64,000 bases of DNA from Glycine soja (GCF_004193775.1 NC_041004.1:3486718-3550717), one strand, 5' to 3'; shown: positions 46,005 to 60,400, counted from the stretch's first letter. The notes: generated by a model not told the origin, from the sequence alone. Translations and numbers: made by a program.

Positions 46005-46378
46005 TAAGTATACTTATTTAATCTAGAATATTCCTAAAATATATTAATTTATTAAAAAATTCTTAGATTACACTAGTTTTATGGAACAGTAAAAAAGTCG
46101 GTTTTGATTACTTCGATTTCCGTACGTTGATTTTTTTTTAATTTAAATTATTAAAATAATATAAATATTATATTATATAAATATATTTTTATTATATAAA
46201 TATATTTATATAATATAATATTTATATTAGTTTAATAATTTAAAAAAAAAAAATCAATGCACGAAAGTTGGGATGATCAAATTCGACTTCCTTAATGTCC
46301 CATTAAACTAATGTAGTTTAACAATTTTTTAGTAAATTAGTGTATTTTAAGAATATTCTAGATTAAATAGATATAATT
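46005..46378. mobile_element. Long palindromic foldback element (about 370 bp)
   Basis: Two inverted arms of about 180 bp meet near 46192. Matching pairs include ATTTAATCTAGAATATTC (46017) against GAATATTCTAGATTAAAT (about 46352), CGTTGATTTTTTTT against the complement in AAAAAATCAATGC, and the core AATATAAATATTATATTATA mirrored across the centre. No coding capacity. MITE-like. Confidence 0.88.
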
Positions 46379-49300
46379 ATGAAGAAAAAAAAACCGCAAT
46401 CAAGCTTAACCCATATAAAGGTGAATTAAATTTTGTGCACAAATTATATTTAGTTCTTTTTATCTCGATATGGGTTGAACTAAAAAAAACACACAAATTA
46501 AATTTTTGTTAAACTTGAATTCCATTTAGAAGTTCAAATTGAATCTAGACTTTTTAGTCTGAGTCATTATAACTTATAACTCACATCAAACTCTAAATTA
46601 GTCCAGTCCAACATGAACTTGTCCAATGAAATATAAGGTTTGAGTTTTAAAGGGCATGACTATATGTCATTATTTTTATCTTAATCTAATTGTGGTCCGA
46701 TCTAGGCTTAGATCCATAAAAAGTTAGTATAAACTAAGCTTTTAATGAGTTAGATTGGATCCTACTTTAGAAACTTGAATTGAATTTGAGATTTTTGGCC
46801 CAACCTATTATAACCCACAACCATCCTAACTTAAATTTGCCTAATGAAGCATTCAGCCTAGACTTTAAATTTTGAGCACAACTTAAATCTGAACCCTTTT
46901 AACATGATTTGATCACGATAAAATCTAGCCTTTTTTCTGTAAAGCTTGTAAAACCTTTGTTGTTTTGTTTTGTTCTTACTTCAAAAGTTCTTATATCGCA
47001 ACCGTATATGAAGAACCTCATATTTTAATGAATCTTTTTTAAAGCAAATCATAAGAATGACAATAAGTTTTTTAAATTGAAATTACAAAATATATTATTA
47101 ACATTACTTTTGGGTAAAATAAAAAATAAAACTCACATTTGTGTGTGATCTTATCAACTTAATACTCTATAGTAATTAAGCTGTTTTCGCACCCCTCTTG
47201 AACATCAATTTTCCACCGACTTGTGCTAGCATTGAGATTTCTGAGTGTACGTTTATTGTAAAACTAGTCTTTTATTCAGGATAATGGTCTGCATTCCACA
47301 GTAATTTCTTATAATACTATTATGTCAGACAAAATTTTCCAACCTTCCAGGAGATTATAGATAGAGTGACCACTCTCACCTAGTAAAATTTACGATGTGC
47401 ATGGACTTGACATTCTTATTAATTAGATATTTCTTAACTACTAGCCACATAAGTTGCGTCCATTTTTTTTTTCAGAATTAATGAAACCTGTGCCCCGCGT
47501 CCCTATTCTTGTCTTTGGTAGTTGGTACCATAATGTTTACTAGTAGTTAGTACGGAGTATATGGCTAGCAGAATGGTTAGAAGAAGCTTTCATCTAAAAA
47601 ACAAGAATCATTAGAAGAGGCTTGAGTAGTTACTCAAAACGTTTAGTGTATAAAATATGCTAAGCCACGTATCACATTCATTATTGTATTTCACCAAACA
47701 AATATTACTCAAGAAAAGAAATCATATGCATATCTAGAACCTTGAATAAATGAATATGCCCATAATCCGATCCCTTTCACCAATACATAGTAATCTACCT
47801 AGTACACCAATTTAAAAAGTTCGGTGAACTTTAGAAGTTGAGATTCCTATATAATATATAAGTTTTTACATATACAAGTTTTATTCGTTAAGGTTTCACA
47901 TAGCAAGAAATTAATGCCTATAAAAACAACATCGATCTAATGTGTCAAAGGTAGGGCATATATAAGTGTTCCTTTTTAAATTCACTATTTTATGTTCATA
48001 ATTTGAGGCAGAAAAATCGACCGCACTTGACGGAGGATATTTAACTATATATGTGAGACACACGAGATTTCTCTTCGGGATTCACCAATGGAAGTCAGCT
48101 AGCCATGAGCTTGAGTTGAGAGAGACATAGACACTTCAGCAAAATTTTACGATTTCCATAATATTGTTGGGAATGTCACGTTCTTGTTGTTGTCACCTTC
48201 GTTGTGAAGACTAGAATGTGTGTGTGTGTGTGTGACAATGCTTGTGCTAGTTTCAAGAAACTGGTTTAGTTTCCCTTTTCTCAATCCCAATTTGTCTTTA
48301 TTGGGATTTTATGTTCCATCTGAGTTGAATTTACACTATATTGCTTCCATAGGAGACAAACTTGGAACTGTTGCATCTTGTGTCCCTTCCCCATGTTAGG
48401 TGCGGAACACCCTGGCTTTGGTTAGTTCCTGCCAGAGTGTAAAAATATATATATATATTTTATGTGTTCCGCATTAAAAAAAGTTCCCAATTTTTTTTTT
48501 TAAAAAAAAATCTATTTTATGTGTAGAAAGGATTGAGTTTCCAACTAGTACAATAAAATATTAAAATGGGACTAATCTATTTTGAAATAGAAAGATATTT
48601 CATAACCTCTTTTCGAATTAACTAATGAGGCTTGTTTTCTAAATATTATAGGACATGTATATTTTTATATGTGTAAAATTATACTTCTATCTAACAATGT
48701 TATCATATAACTTAGTTTAATGAGTTTAATATTAAACACATTAAAATATATGAACAATAATTTAATGAGCTTATTTTTACATACTAGTCTTTTAAAGATT
48801 TTTTTAGTCTATATTATTTTTTTTATTTTGCTTTAGTTTTCACTGTTAAGTAAAGCGTTGATTAATTTCATAATAACGATGATATCAATAACTCATTAAT
48901 TTATCACATCATTGAAAAGTATAATAGATTATAATATGTTAAAAAAATTGTAAACAATATTTTTTTAATATCTCATCAACTAGTATGCGTTAATAATTGT
49001 TTTTAACAAATGATGGGGAATTTAAAAGTACAATTCACTAAAAAAAATTCGTTTGACTATTATATTAAACGCCTTGATTGATGTGGCAAGTCAATCAACT
49101 TTCAAGTTATGCTACCTGTTAATGTTGTCAATTGTCACTTGACAATGTACAAATAAAAAAAAAATCCAGAAACTAAAGAAAATCTTTAAAGTATTAATAA
49201 AAGCAAAAATAAGATAGTTTATAGGGACCAAATTGTTATTTAAGTGTATTTATTTTAATTTTTTTTTTTACACGGTTGATGATATAGATTAATTATAATA

Positions 49301-50566
49301 AATGGATGATGATCGTGACACTAAGAGTCGTAGAGAGAGAAAAATAATCTTAAAAAGATATTCATATTAAAATAGATTAAATTTTAACACATTTCTAAAA
49401 AGAGTAAATTGTAACTATGGACGCCTTTGTCCAATTGACCTAAGGAATTAATGTTAGACTTATTTGGATCTCTTGCAATTCATGGAGGATGAGTAGTTGG
49501 AGTTTATAGAAAGTTTATTTTATGAAATCTCTTAGAGATCAAAAAGATTATGCATACGTTAATTTATCACCAACCAAGTAGAGATGAATACTATGTGATA
49601 GTAATAAGAAATTATTCTTTGGCACTTAATCAAGATATTAAGGAGGAGGAATAGACTATTCCAGTTGGATATCGTAAAAAATTTCTTACAATTGCATAGG
49701 AACATGTTCATTTTTGAAGTATTTTTCCCTTAACAATATATTTTCTATTTTAAAATGGAAGGAAATACAATGTCATTTTTTAAAAAATGAAGCAAATTAC
49801 AATGCAATTTAATTGTCTTTAAAATAATTAATTTTTCTAAATCTTTTATTAAACATTATTTTAAATATAAAATAGATAGATTAGTCCAAATAAAGTGCTG
49901 TCGATTTGAGAATTTCATGGATATTTCCGGATAGTTATAAATTCATGGGGCCTCTTTCATGTACCCCCACTTATCTATTTTATAGTTTAGGTTCAGTTAC
50001 TTACCTTTTCTATTTGTTTCTTTTTCCGTCAATTAAGGAAATAAGAAAAGAAAAAAGTCTTTTATTGATAACAGATTTTATTTTAGGATTATTATTTAGC
50101 TAAAGTATGTTTTTTATTTGTTTAATAGTACATCAAAGAAGACAAGTTCGAGTTATCGAAAAAAAGAGAAGAAGACAAGTTCGTTGCTTTGATTTGTATT
50201 GTTGTGGGAGCAATTGGCTTGTAATTGTAAATTATTGTGTTACGTATGAAAATACATCCTTTTATGGCCCGTGCATTGAATGTTTGTAAATATAGGAATA
50301 GATTAAAATTAAAGTTGAATCTATTTAGAATATACCAAAACATTATCATATTTACAATAATTTTCAAAATTGAAACTGTTAATTTAAATCATTTTTATTT
50401 TAAAACTCATATTTACAATAATTTTCAAATAGTTTACACTATGAAATTCTTTATATTACTACTATAATTTATCAAAATTAAACTGCAAAAAAAAATTTAC
50501 ATAATAATATAACTATATTTATTCCTGTTGGCGTTGGAAATTTACACACAATAGATATATATAACA

Positions 50567-50569
<3 letters not shown>

Positions 50570-50651
<82 letters not shown>
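50570..50651. repeat. (TA)n microsatellite, about 82 bp
   Basis: Pure TA dinucleotide run. Confidence 0.98.
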
Positions 50652-50653
<2 letters not shown>

Positions 50654-52016
50654 TCAGGGAAAATAAGGGACAGAGAGAAAAAGAAAGTCGGCAAAAATAC
50701 CAAAACCATGTGCGAAAGAAGGTTTGTTGGATCTATAGCTATTCCTATCATTTTCCCTCATTTAAGAAGACCAACTACCCACGTCTTAGAATCAACTTGT
50801 ATTTACTTGGTTTTTTTATTAACTGAATAAAAAAATTGCAACCACATCACATGATAATGATGTGAGTACATACTGCAACGTAACCTTCAATGCATCAATT
50901 GTATATACGAATGCTCAGAATTTTTTTTAAAAAAAAAGGAAAAATAGAAATGCATACAAGATTTTCTACTCTGAACAGAGCATATATCCATATTCAGGAA
51001 CTGGTTGGCTTTAGCATAAAGGACTAGTCTCTTGTAATGTAGCGAATGAAAGTTCAATTTTTTGTTGGATTAAGTATTTTGAACAGAATTGTTTTTAAAG
51101 GAGGATATACATTTTTATATTTTTTTATGAAGTCTTGAGAAGGATAGATGTGTACATTAAAAAAAATGAAAAAAAAAATCACTAATGGTCATGCACATAA
51201 TTACAAACCAATATTGCAGTAAAAAAATAATTATTCACCAATATTATTAATTAACACGCTGTGGCCTTTAATTTGCACTCTTCTCATATATATTTTCTCT
51301 TGATAATGATCCTCTACGACTCTGAAGAAAAAAGTTGATGTCAAGTTAGTTAGCATTTTAACAGTACCTCTTCATCAAACTTCAAGGACCATGAAGAAAT
51401 TAATGCACTGGTTGACTTCTCAAGTTCGAATATATAAACCACTTAATTATCACTATCATCTTTATTAATTATCTCCATGTTGTTACATCAAATACTCAGT
51501 TATAAGAAGGGAATTCCCCTTAATTAATAACTAGGATACTATACATTATGGTTGCAATTACGTCACAATCCTTTACACTGCAAAAAAAAATTGTAAAAAA
51601 ATAAAATACAATTAATGCAATTACAATTGTGGTTGTGGTACGCTCATTGCGAGTCAAGAAACTTTTACATGGCATTGCAAATGCAACCTGCGGTTGCTGA
51701 TCATTCTATTAAAACCATGCTGTATATATGTACTATATATATACGGCAAAATTAAGAGAAAGAGAGAGCATGACTCTTCATTTAGCCAGTACCATGATTT
51801 ATGATAGAAGTTATAGTGAGGATAATATGGTGTGAATTGCCAATAAATGAAGACCTAGAAGACCAATGCAATTAGACCATAGATATAAAGTATAGTCATG
51901 AGTAATTCTTCTTATAATAATATAATATAAACTATAAAGATCTAAATATATATACCTGTCCCAGGAGATATATACATATATGCATGTACCTTCTGGAAAC
52001 ATGTCTGATGTACATA

Positions 52017-52021
<5 letters not shown>

Positions 52022-52089
<68 letters not shown>
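52022..52089. repeat. (TA)n microsatellite, about 68 bp
   Basis: Pure TA run about 190 bp beyond the stop codon of the RGF-like gene. Confidence 0.98.
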
Positions 52090-52093
<4 letters not shown>

Positions 52094-52277
52094 GAAAGAT
52101 AAAGAATTAGAAGAAGAAGTAGAAACACTGTCAAAACAGTCATTAAGTTTCTGTAGTCATACTTATGCTAGCGAAACTAAACATTTTTCAACTATAATGA
52201 GAGGCCCTTTCTTCAATTAATGTTGTTCTTTCTCTTCAATATTTCAGGGCTTAATTAACACACTTCATTGTTGTTGC

Positions 52278-53276
52278 TTAGTTGTGATGAGGAGGGTGTG
52301 TCTTTGGTGGCGAATAGTCCAAGTCAAACCCAGGGTGTTTCTGACGAGGTTTCTTGTTATTGTGAGGCACACGCCATGAAACTGAAACAAGAGACTTTTG
52401 TAGAGCACCACCACCTGAAGCATTTGCATCAGTAGCTTTGTGCACTACCCTATGATGGTTAGTGCTTCTTTGGTTTCTTGGCTTCACAGAATCACCAACC
52501 AATCGAGTCTCCGTCTTGTTGTGACCAGCTTCATTGAGCTGCTTTGGAGAGGAATCAAGTCCATTTTTCTCATCACTCTACATAAAATAAAGGCCCAGTG
52601 AGACATGTAACTCATACAAATGAAAGTTAATAAAGGGCTAGTAACATTTTTTGTATCAAGAGAGTTCTTATGATAAACCCAAAGAAATGTAAGAATTTAT
52701 TTGAATAACCTTTTTCACAAGTACGTACTTCTAAGAAAGTATATAAGAAAAAAAAATGAGTTTTTTCATAAATTAAAATAAATTTGTGTATAAACTAATT
52801 TGCAGAAATCATTTCATATTAGGTTTTTTGAGTGATAAGTTTTAACTTAAACATAAACTTATTTTAGTTTATAAGAAAATTTATTTCATTTTTTCTTGTT
52901 ATTTTTTTTAAAAGTGTTTATGAAAAAAATTATCTAAATACACAAGAAAATCAATGAATTTCTCTTTCAGCCATTACTATGATAGGAGAAGTTATGAGAA
53001 TTGGTATGATATCCGGAAGAATATTAAAGAATTGGAATGAAATTAAAAGTTTCTCAATGTCAATACCAAAATTCTTAAATTTTTGAAGGTTACATAGAAT
53101 TTCTCTATATATCAATACATATATATAAATTATAGTACTAGGTAGATAACAATTACCTTGATAGAGAAGTAGGATTTCTCTTCCAGCTTCTTATTCAGAG
53201 GGCTAAGATGCCGGGCATAACATGCATGCAATGAAATGCCCAGAAACAAAAGAAGAAGGTATGCAGTTGATGACAT
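52278..53276 (-). CDS. RGF/GLV/CLEL secreted signalling-peptide precursor
   Basis: Two exons, 53276-53157 (40 codons) and 52577-52278 (99 codons plus stop), separated by a 579-bp intron with GTAATT donor and TGTAG acceptor, phase 0. The 139-aa product starts with a clear signal peptide (MSSTAYLLLLFLGISLHACYA, cleavage likely after residue 21), has a hydrophilic variable middle rich in Lys, Asn and His, and ends at the stop with DYSPPKTHPPHHN. The C-terminal 13 residues match the ROOT MERISTEM GROWTH FACTOR / GOLVEN / CLE-like family, whose mature peptides start Asp-Tyr (Tyr sulfated), contain HPP and end HN. Family peptides act in the apoplast through RGI/RGFR receptor kinases on root meristem and gravitropic growth. 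This is a full-length gene with no lesions. Which paralog it is cannot be told. Confidence 0.92.
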
Positions 53277-53415
53277 GCTATGAAGTCTGAAATGTTTTTG
53301 TGAAAAACTTTGTTGTGGGGTGAGGAAAATGTAGGGAGGGTAGCACGAATATTTGTAGTAACTAGGAAATAAATGAGCATTAAATGCAATATCTCAAGGA
53401 AGAACAAGGAGTTCT

Positions 53416-53421
53416 CTTATA
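53416..53421 (-). promoter_or_regulatory. Probable TATA box of the RGF-like gene
   Basis: Minus-strand CTATAAGAG about 140 bp before the ATG. Another TATATA lies further upstream near 53568 next to a (GA)n stretch. The nearer one gives the more usual 5' UTR length. Confidence 0.4.
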
Positions 53422-54937
53422 GAACATGGAGTTGTAGGGGGTGAAAGAAGTAAATGAGAGAAAATGTAAATATGGTAGCCACCTCTCTTTTGTCCCTTCC
53501 TTCTCAAATGTCAATTTATTGGGTCCCAAGAGAGGGGAAAGAGAAGAAACACAAATCCTTCCTCAGAGATATATACAAGAGAAGAGAGAGAGAGAATGTG
53601 TGTGTCGAAAATAGAGATTGGTAATTATTTTAATTTTGAAAAATAGCATTAGACTCATTAGAGGGGATATGTAAAGTGAAACATGAACCAAAATCAAGAA
53701 TGCCACTGCCTCCCATATTGGTTCGACCGAGGAGCTTTTCATTCCCTAGCCTGTCCTTTTTGTTTAGGGCTCTCGAACAATATCTGAATGGCTAGTGCCC
53801 CTTGTTTCTTGTCATTTTTTTCCATTTTATGTATAAAATATTTTTGTGCAACTTTTATTACAACTAAAAAAGATGAAATGAGAAGAGAGAAAAGTATAGA
53901 AAAAAATAATAATGATGTAGCGGTATAAAAAAGTAATAATACTAGTGTGTAAAAAAAATTATCTGACTCTTTTAATTTAAACATGTTTAGATTTTAGAAA
54001 TTAAATTAATGTATTTTAAAGACCAGTTCAAGTGATACTAGTCATCCTAACATAGTTTAATATAATGTTCTATATTTTGTAAGAAATAATATTTCTGGCC
54101 TTTTATTATAAGAAAATATTAAGTGTCTAGCTATATTCTTTGTCATCCTAACAGTCTCACAATTAATATTTTTTGTTTTGTTTTTGAGGTTTGAGTCTTG
54201 GTAAGGATTGAGAAAACGGATTAAAATAAAAGATTTCACTAAAAGTAGGTAATTAAATTTTTTTAATAGAGATTAGTCATCACTAGAATTAACAGATATT
54301 CTGCATGCAACCAAAAAATAAAAAAATCTAAAAGACTGATGCTCCTTTATTTCTTGTCATTTTGCCCTAATTCTTTAGAAATTTTAATAACTAAATATTT
54401 TTACGCAACTTTTCTTACAACTAAAAAGATATAAAATGAAAAGAGAGAAAAATCTAGAAAAGGAAAGTTGTATCAACTTTTCATTGGTTTGAGTGGAATC
54501 AAGTTAAAATTCATTGTAAAGCCTCAAGTCTTATGAATAAAAAAAATTATGATTAAGAGAAGACATATATACACTTAAGTAAAATCAAGTTTTCTAACAA
54601 AAATCAATTATTAGCAAAGCCCATAAATTCTTTGCACCTGTAAGATGGTGAAAAAATAAATATAAATGATGTATTGGGATAAAAAAAGTAATATAGAAAG
54701 TTCTTGAAAAATAAATAATATCTCTTACATTTTATTTTTTCCTCCTTGGCAAAGTATGACAATTATTAACTATATTGTAAAATATGCATTTTAAAAAAAT
54801 TAAATTAATACTATAAATTTAAATTACAAATTAAATTATATTAATGGTTATATAATATTTTAATGATGCAATTAATTGATTGATAACCCTGCATATATCT
54901 TTTAATAGATTGATTCCTAATCATTTTCTTTATTTAT
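53422..54937. other. Intergenic; contains a diverged direct repeat
   Basis: 53795-53903 and 54338-54461 share TTTCTTGTCATTTT, AAATATTTTT, GCAACTTTT, TTACAACTAAAAA and AGAGAGAAAA in the same order. A second shared piece (ATGATGTA..GG.ATAAAAAA) lies at 53912 and 54667. No gene. Confidence 0.55.
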
Positions 54938-55206
54938 TACTCCCTCCATTCTTTTTAATTGTAGGGTTTGTGAAGAAATTTTATTTCTATTTCAAGATCA
55001 CATTAATTATTTTTTTATCTATTGTATACCCTTACTTCTCTCATAATCTTTAATTAAGTTTACACATGCATTTATGGTAGAGTGAAAAGAAAAGAGGTTA
55101 AATAGAAAACCCACAATTATTTTGTTAAAATCAAGAGAATTTATTAAATTTGGCATATTTTTTGGTTTCTTGTTTATTCAGTCTGGAATGACTAATAATT
55201 GGAGTA
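54938..55206. mobile_element. Stowaway-like (Tc1/mariner-type) MITE
   Basis: Starts TACTCCCTCCATTC and ends with the diverged complement GGAATGACTAATAATTGGAGTA, the well-known TACTCCCTCCGT-type terminus of plant Stowaway MITEs, including the TA target site. 269 bp, no transposase. Confidence 0.82.
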
Positions 55207-55505
55207 GTTTTTCTTTTGCCTAAGAGACAGTCATTTGTAGGAAAGATGGTGGCTTGAAATTAGGTGTGATTAATTTAGTGTTGTTAAATATATAAGTCAC
55301 CACTTAAATCATTTAACTTTCTAGGTATTCTTAAAATATTGTATTATTAATTAGAATTAATTAATTTAATTATTTTTTAATCTTGATGAATAATTATTTG
55401 TTTCTTATAAAAAAATATTAGAAGTATATTTTTTTAAAATTTATATATTAATAATAAAATATCTTGATTTGGTGAATAATATTTTATATAATATTATTTA
55501 TCTTG

Positions 55506-55558
<53 letters not shown>

Positions 55559-58500
55559 AATATACTTTAATTATAATTCTATATTTTTAATTATACATAA
55601 CATTAAAATTGATATATTATGTTAACAAAATTAATATTGATTATGCAGTAAAAAAAATCAATTGATCAAATCTTATTTATATATAATCTAGTGTTAATTG
55701 AATTACATTCAGATTCAGATAAACAAGCTTATCAAAATTTCAGGTAAAAGCTAATCAGAGACAGACTTGTTCCACAAACAACTAATTTCATTCTCTTCTA
55801 AGTTTTCTGCTTAACGCAGTTGTATGGTCATTTTAAGGTGCTCAACAACATCATATCTGAGTCTCTCTTGAAAATTATGTGACTCATATTTCTCTCTTTC
55901 TCTTCTCTGAAATCTTCTGTAGTCGGTGTGGATTATACGTGTTTTGCCACTCTGCTATTTTGTTTACCCAAACAAAGAAAAACCTGTTATTATGGGAATA
56001 AATCCTTATGAGTAGTGCTCTTGTATGTTTCATGGCATTTTTGTCCTTATTTTCCTACAGAGAGTTGGAACACTTCCATAAGAAAATCAGTTATGGAAAA
56101 ACTGAGGGCAAGAATTAGAAAGTATACTATATTTGGTATAGTTTGAGAAGGATAAGGTAAGAGGGTTGGCAATTATGTCAGCTCTAGCAAAATGGGTGTT
56201 GTAATCTTCTTAACATATATAGAGAGAGATCGAGAGACGATGATGTATCAAGTTCCTTGATCTGACTAATTTGTTTGCAAAATTTTATATGAATTAAATA
56301 TTTGTTGTTATATAGTTTTATAGTAGTTAATATTTACTTATACTTTTAAAAAATATTATACATTCTTTAATTTATTTAATAAAGTACCAGGTTTATATTT
56401 TAAAACTTTACTAAAATTGTTGACTTTATCTACTTATTACTTTTAATTTAATGATTAAATTAATAAATTTATCTTTGTGTGTGAGAGAGAATTATACTTA
56501 TACTTAATCATACACCTTTAATAACTTTGTATAAAATATATTTTTTATCATCAAGGAGATTTAATTCATTTAATTGAGTAGAGTATGTGAACTATTATAA
56601 ATTTTTAAATATTTTCTTATAATTCTTACAAATTAAAAAAATATTTATCTTTTTTTTATTGATTTAATCATTAAATTAAAACTTAGGAACTTATTTGTGG
56701 AGGGACTAATAATTAATATTTTTTATTAAAAGATATTTTAAATAAAAAAATATACTAATTAATCATTAATATATACATTAGTTCCAGTAAAAAAAATATA
56801 CTAATTAATAAATTTGATAATATATGTTATCACTTACCACTAATTATATACTAACTTTTTTAATAATATATCTTGTAAGTTGTAATTAATAGATATGATA
56901 AAAATGATATTTCTATGAATTGTGATCAATTTTTATTACTTAATTTAATTATGTTTTGTGTATTATTATAAGTCTCATTTATTTATTTGAATATCTAATT
57001 AGTAACATTAATTATTATTAACTTATAAACATAATTATATATATTATATATATTTGTTATCAAATTTGATGATTTTTAGTTATTACTATATTTAATGAAT
57101 TTATTTTTCTTTTTTATTGTGAGATTATTGTTGTGCGTCTTGTTTAATTTCAAGTCTTTCAAAACTTGAAATTAAAAATTACTATAAATACATGTGTTTT
57201 TTGCTTTATTATTTAAAATAAAAATTAATGTTAAATTTATGTGTAAAAATAATTTTACATAAGTCATTATTTATTAAATATTTATTTTTTAAGGTTAGAT
57301 ACTTAAATATTTAAAATAAAAAAAGCTCCATTTGATGAATTCCTGAATCCGTACGTCTCTGTTAAAACTAAAATCACCTAGATTTTTTGTATAAAATCTT
57401 ATTATAAAATGAAATAATAATAAAATAACTAAATGATTCATATTTTTTCTATTTTGAAAGTTCATATTATTTTAATTTTGATGTATATTTTTTTTATCCT
57501 CAAATACAAATACCAGAAAGTTTATACTAATTTATCTATCATGTTAACAATTTTGATGTATATGCATGAACAATGTATCAAAATATTTTAGATTATCATC
57601 ATAATATTTTGTAATTTGAGTCTTGTTACAACCACAATTTGAGTATTGTTCATAATACACTAATGCAGCGATTTTATAATTAAGGTGGAGCTGAATTTAA
57701 ATACAGAAACCCAAATCCCTCTTGGCATTGATAAATTGATTTTAGGATCATACTGCATATACGCGAGTCTTTAGGATCATAGCTTTCTTTCAAAAGTCTA
57801 AAAAATAAAAAGTGTATTAGGACTACAGAAACCCCTCAATTTTGGTGCCACATGGATTCATCCACCCAGACAACGGATTCAGGTTATAGGATGTAGGGAC
57901 AATTCTTCTCACAATATATTTTAATTGATTTCCACTCATAATAAAAAAAAAATTATCCCGATAGAAAAATATATATTATCCTTATAAGAAGAATTGTTTT
58001 AAAATGAATGTAAGAAAATATAAGAAATGAAAAAGAAAAAATAAATTAATACTAATCTTACTTCTTTATTTCTTTAATTTTTTATAATATTGATATCTAA
58101 AAAACCATAGAAAATTTTTAAAGTATAAAAATACATAAAAGAAAATTTTTGTCATGATGTCACGTATTCTCTAATAGCTAGTGATATTTTTTTTTGTGAT
58201 AACATTATAAACTATTTTTTGTTTCACTAAAAAAAAATTTAGATCCATCCGTGCACACCAGACCCTGAGCATATGTATATTTCTGAGCATAAAAAGGACA
58301 GGATGGCAACAAAGTAATTGCAACATACATAAAAGTATAGGTTTATCCATAAATCATAAAAACAATACGATTTAGCGACAAATTATATTAAGATGCAGTC
58401 ATAGCTATACAGCACATCTGTTTTCTGAACTACTACGGCAGCAGACAAAAGTAGATATGCAGAAGATCAATCCTTGTGTAATACAATACATGAATATAAT

Positions 58501-60400
58501 TAAGCAACTGAAATCAGAACGCTACTTAAGCTGAACCCTCTTCTTTGCAATTTATTGCATAGCTTTCACCAAATCATGTGTAATCTTAGTGTGTAAGAGA
58601 GTTAGGGTAGTGATATTTTGGAGATTTTGATCAGTACAGATTCATTTTAGAAATGGATATACATGGAACTTTAATGGAGAGCTTCCTTGGCTTCTTCTTT
58701 GTCTCCTTAATTATGTTATTTTGTTATTTTTGTTCATTTGTTTTGTAATGATTAAATACAATGTTATGAACTTCTAATTTTGACTATTTAATTACGTTTT
58801 AAACGCGTGCTTGATGTTTCAATTTCATTTGTCTGTCATTAATGTTATATGGGTGAGGTGGAAATCAGACAATTGAATCTAGCTTAGGGTTAACTCGAAA
58901 AAGAGCTTTTGAGTTGAACTGAGATTTGGAACACATAATTTGCATAAGCAGTTGGAATGAAAATATGTAGGTTATGTGCACTTTAAGAATCCAAGTGTAA
59001 TGCACGAGTGCCTAATTAACGAGGGCGCCTAAAAAATTAGGGTTCTTTGCTTTGCCGACTAGGACACATTGCTAAGGAATTGAAACATGGTTCCTTAGTG
59101 AATTTGAGCATCGAACTAAGGTGTATATAGTTGAGATTCAAGAGAACAAGCCTAGGAGCTAAGAGTGGAGAATCAAGAGTTATTTTGAGTTTATTATTGT
59201 TTTTAAAGTAGTCTTGTGTGTTAGATTGTGTGAGGTCTGAAATTTAATTTTAACAATTAACCATGAGAATCTAACCTATGATTCACTTGACTAATGTTAA
59301 AGATTAGTATACAGTGCTCATCTTAATCTTGTGAGATGATACTTTTCTTATCACTTTATTAATTATTGACTAGGATCTTGCCAGAGTTAAAATATTGGAT
59401 ACCTTTTTCTGCAATCATAACCTAATGCAGCAACACATGTCATAGGGTAGGTCCAAAGGAGTAGAAATCAAGAAGAGTGCTAAATCTAAACATGAACTCT
59501 ATAATTTCCTATATTTTACATTGTTAATGTCTCACAGTAAAAAAAAAATAGTAATCTTCTAACTTATCAACCCATCTTGACCATATTTATTATGATGGGT
59601 AAATAAGACAAATTGAAATGGTCAACAGGTTAAAATATCCAGCCAAACACATTAAAAAGTATGGGGCTACACGAGTCAAACTGTCAAAATCATAGCCATA
59701 GTACATGCCATTACAGGAAGTGGAATAAATAACTGAATTCATGACATATGCAGAAAAATAAAACTCACGTAATGTAAACAAATTACTTAAGAAACAAAAA
59801 AAAAAACTTATAATTATCAAACAAAAAATTACACATATATAATAAACTATATGTAAAATTATTTAAATTAATTTGATAATTCTTTTATGAACAGCTACGG
59901 TTTTCTAACTTTTTACTGTTAGAAATTTTATTACATATCAATTTTCCTGCGAATTTTCATGAAATCTTTTTACTTCGAATTATATTCCCTTAGAAATGAA
60001 ACTCTCACTTTGATATGATGTGAAAAATCGATCCGTTTTTTTCTTTCTTTTTTATTTCTTTAATAAAAGAAACCGTCTAAAAATTTATGGTATAATTATA
60101 GTTAATCTTATTTTTATCAAATATCAAAAGATTTATAAAAATTCATGTAGCTTACTCAATTGAATTAAATCCTTCTATTCCTAAATTAACCCTTTCACAT
60201 CACTTAGCAATAACTCTATCAAATTATTGAAAGTGTATTAACGTATGTAAACATTCAAAAAAATTGTGTTTTTATTACAAAGTTCCAAATAAGAATTTGA
60301 ATGAATCAAATGCAACGAAGTGATCTCTCACTAACAGTAAAAACTGTTTAGAAATTAAATAGGAGCCAGAAGCCACATGCATTGAAAGAACAGTGGGACC
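55207..60400. other. 5.2-kb AT-rich intergenic region
   Basis: (TA)n at 55508-55553. 58840-59240 has a more balanced composition and could be old repeat sequence, but no domain or terminus is seen. No supported gene or RNA. Confidence 0.5.

Larger units (their letters stand above)
46379..52277. other. 5.9-kb intergenic region without supported genes
   Basis: 46380-46960 holds two loosely similar blocks of about 250 bp. (TG)n lies at 48217-48234. A hairpin TGCGGAACAC/GTGTTCCGCA sits at 48401-48473. Open frames at 49906-50467 have no recognisable motif and unusual composition, and I treat them as chance. (TA)n runs lie at 50570-50651 and 52022-52089. Confidence 0.5.

Noticed and set aside
48770..49260. 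Possible MITE with weakly mirrored ends
   Set aside because: Mirror similarity is short and explained by AT-rich runs; no termini or TSD.
49906..50467. Several 60-80-codon open frames on both strands
   Set aside because: Overlapping frames on both strands, composition dominated by I, F, Y, K and N from AT-rich DNA, no motif, no splice context.
50542..50826. Frames rich in alternating Ile-Tyr
   Set aside because: These are translations of the (TA)n microsatellite, not genes; the same holds at 6205-6486 and 8795-9106 apart from their gag part.
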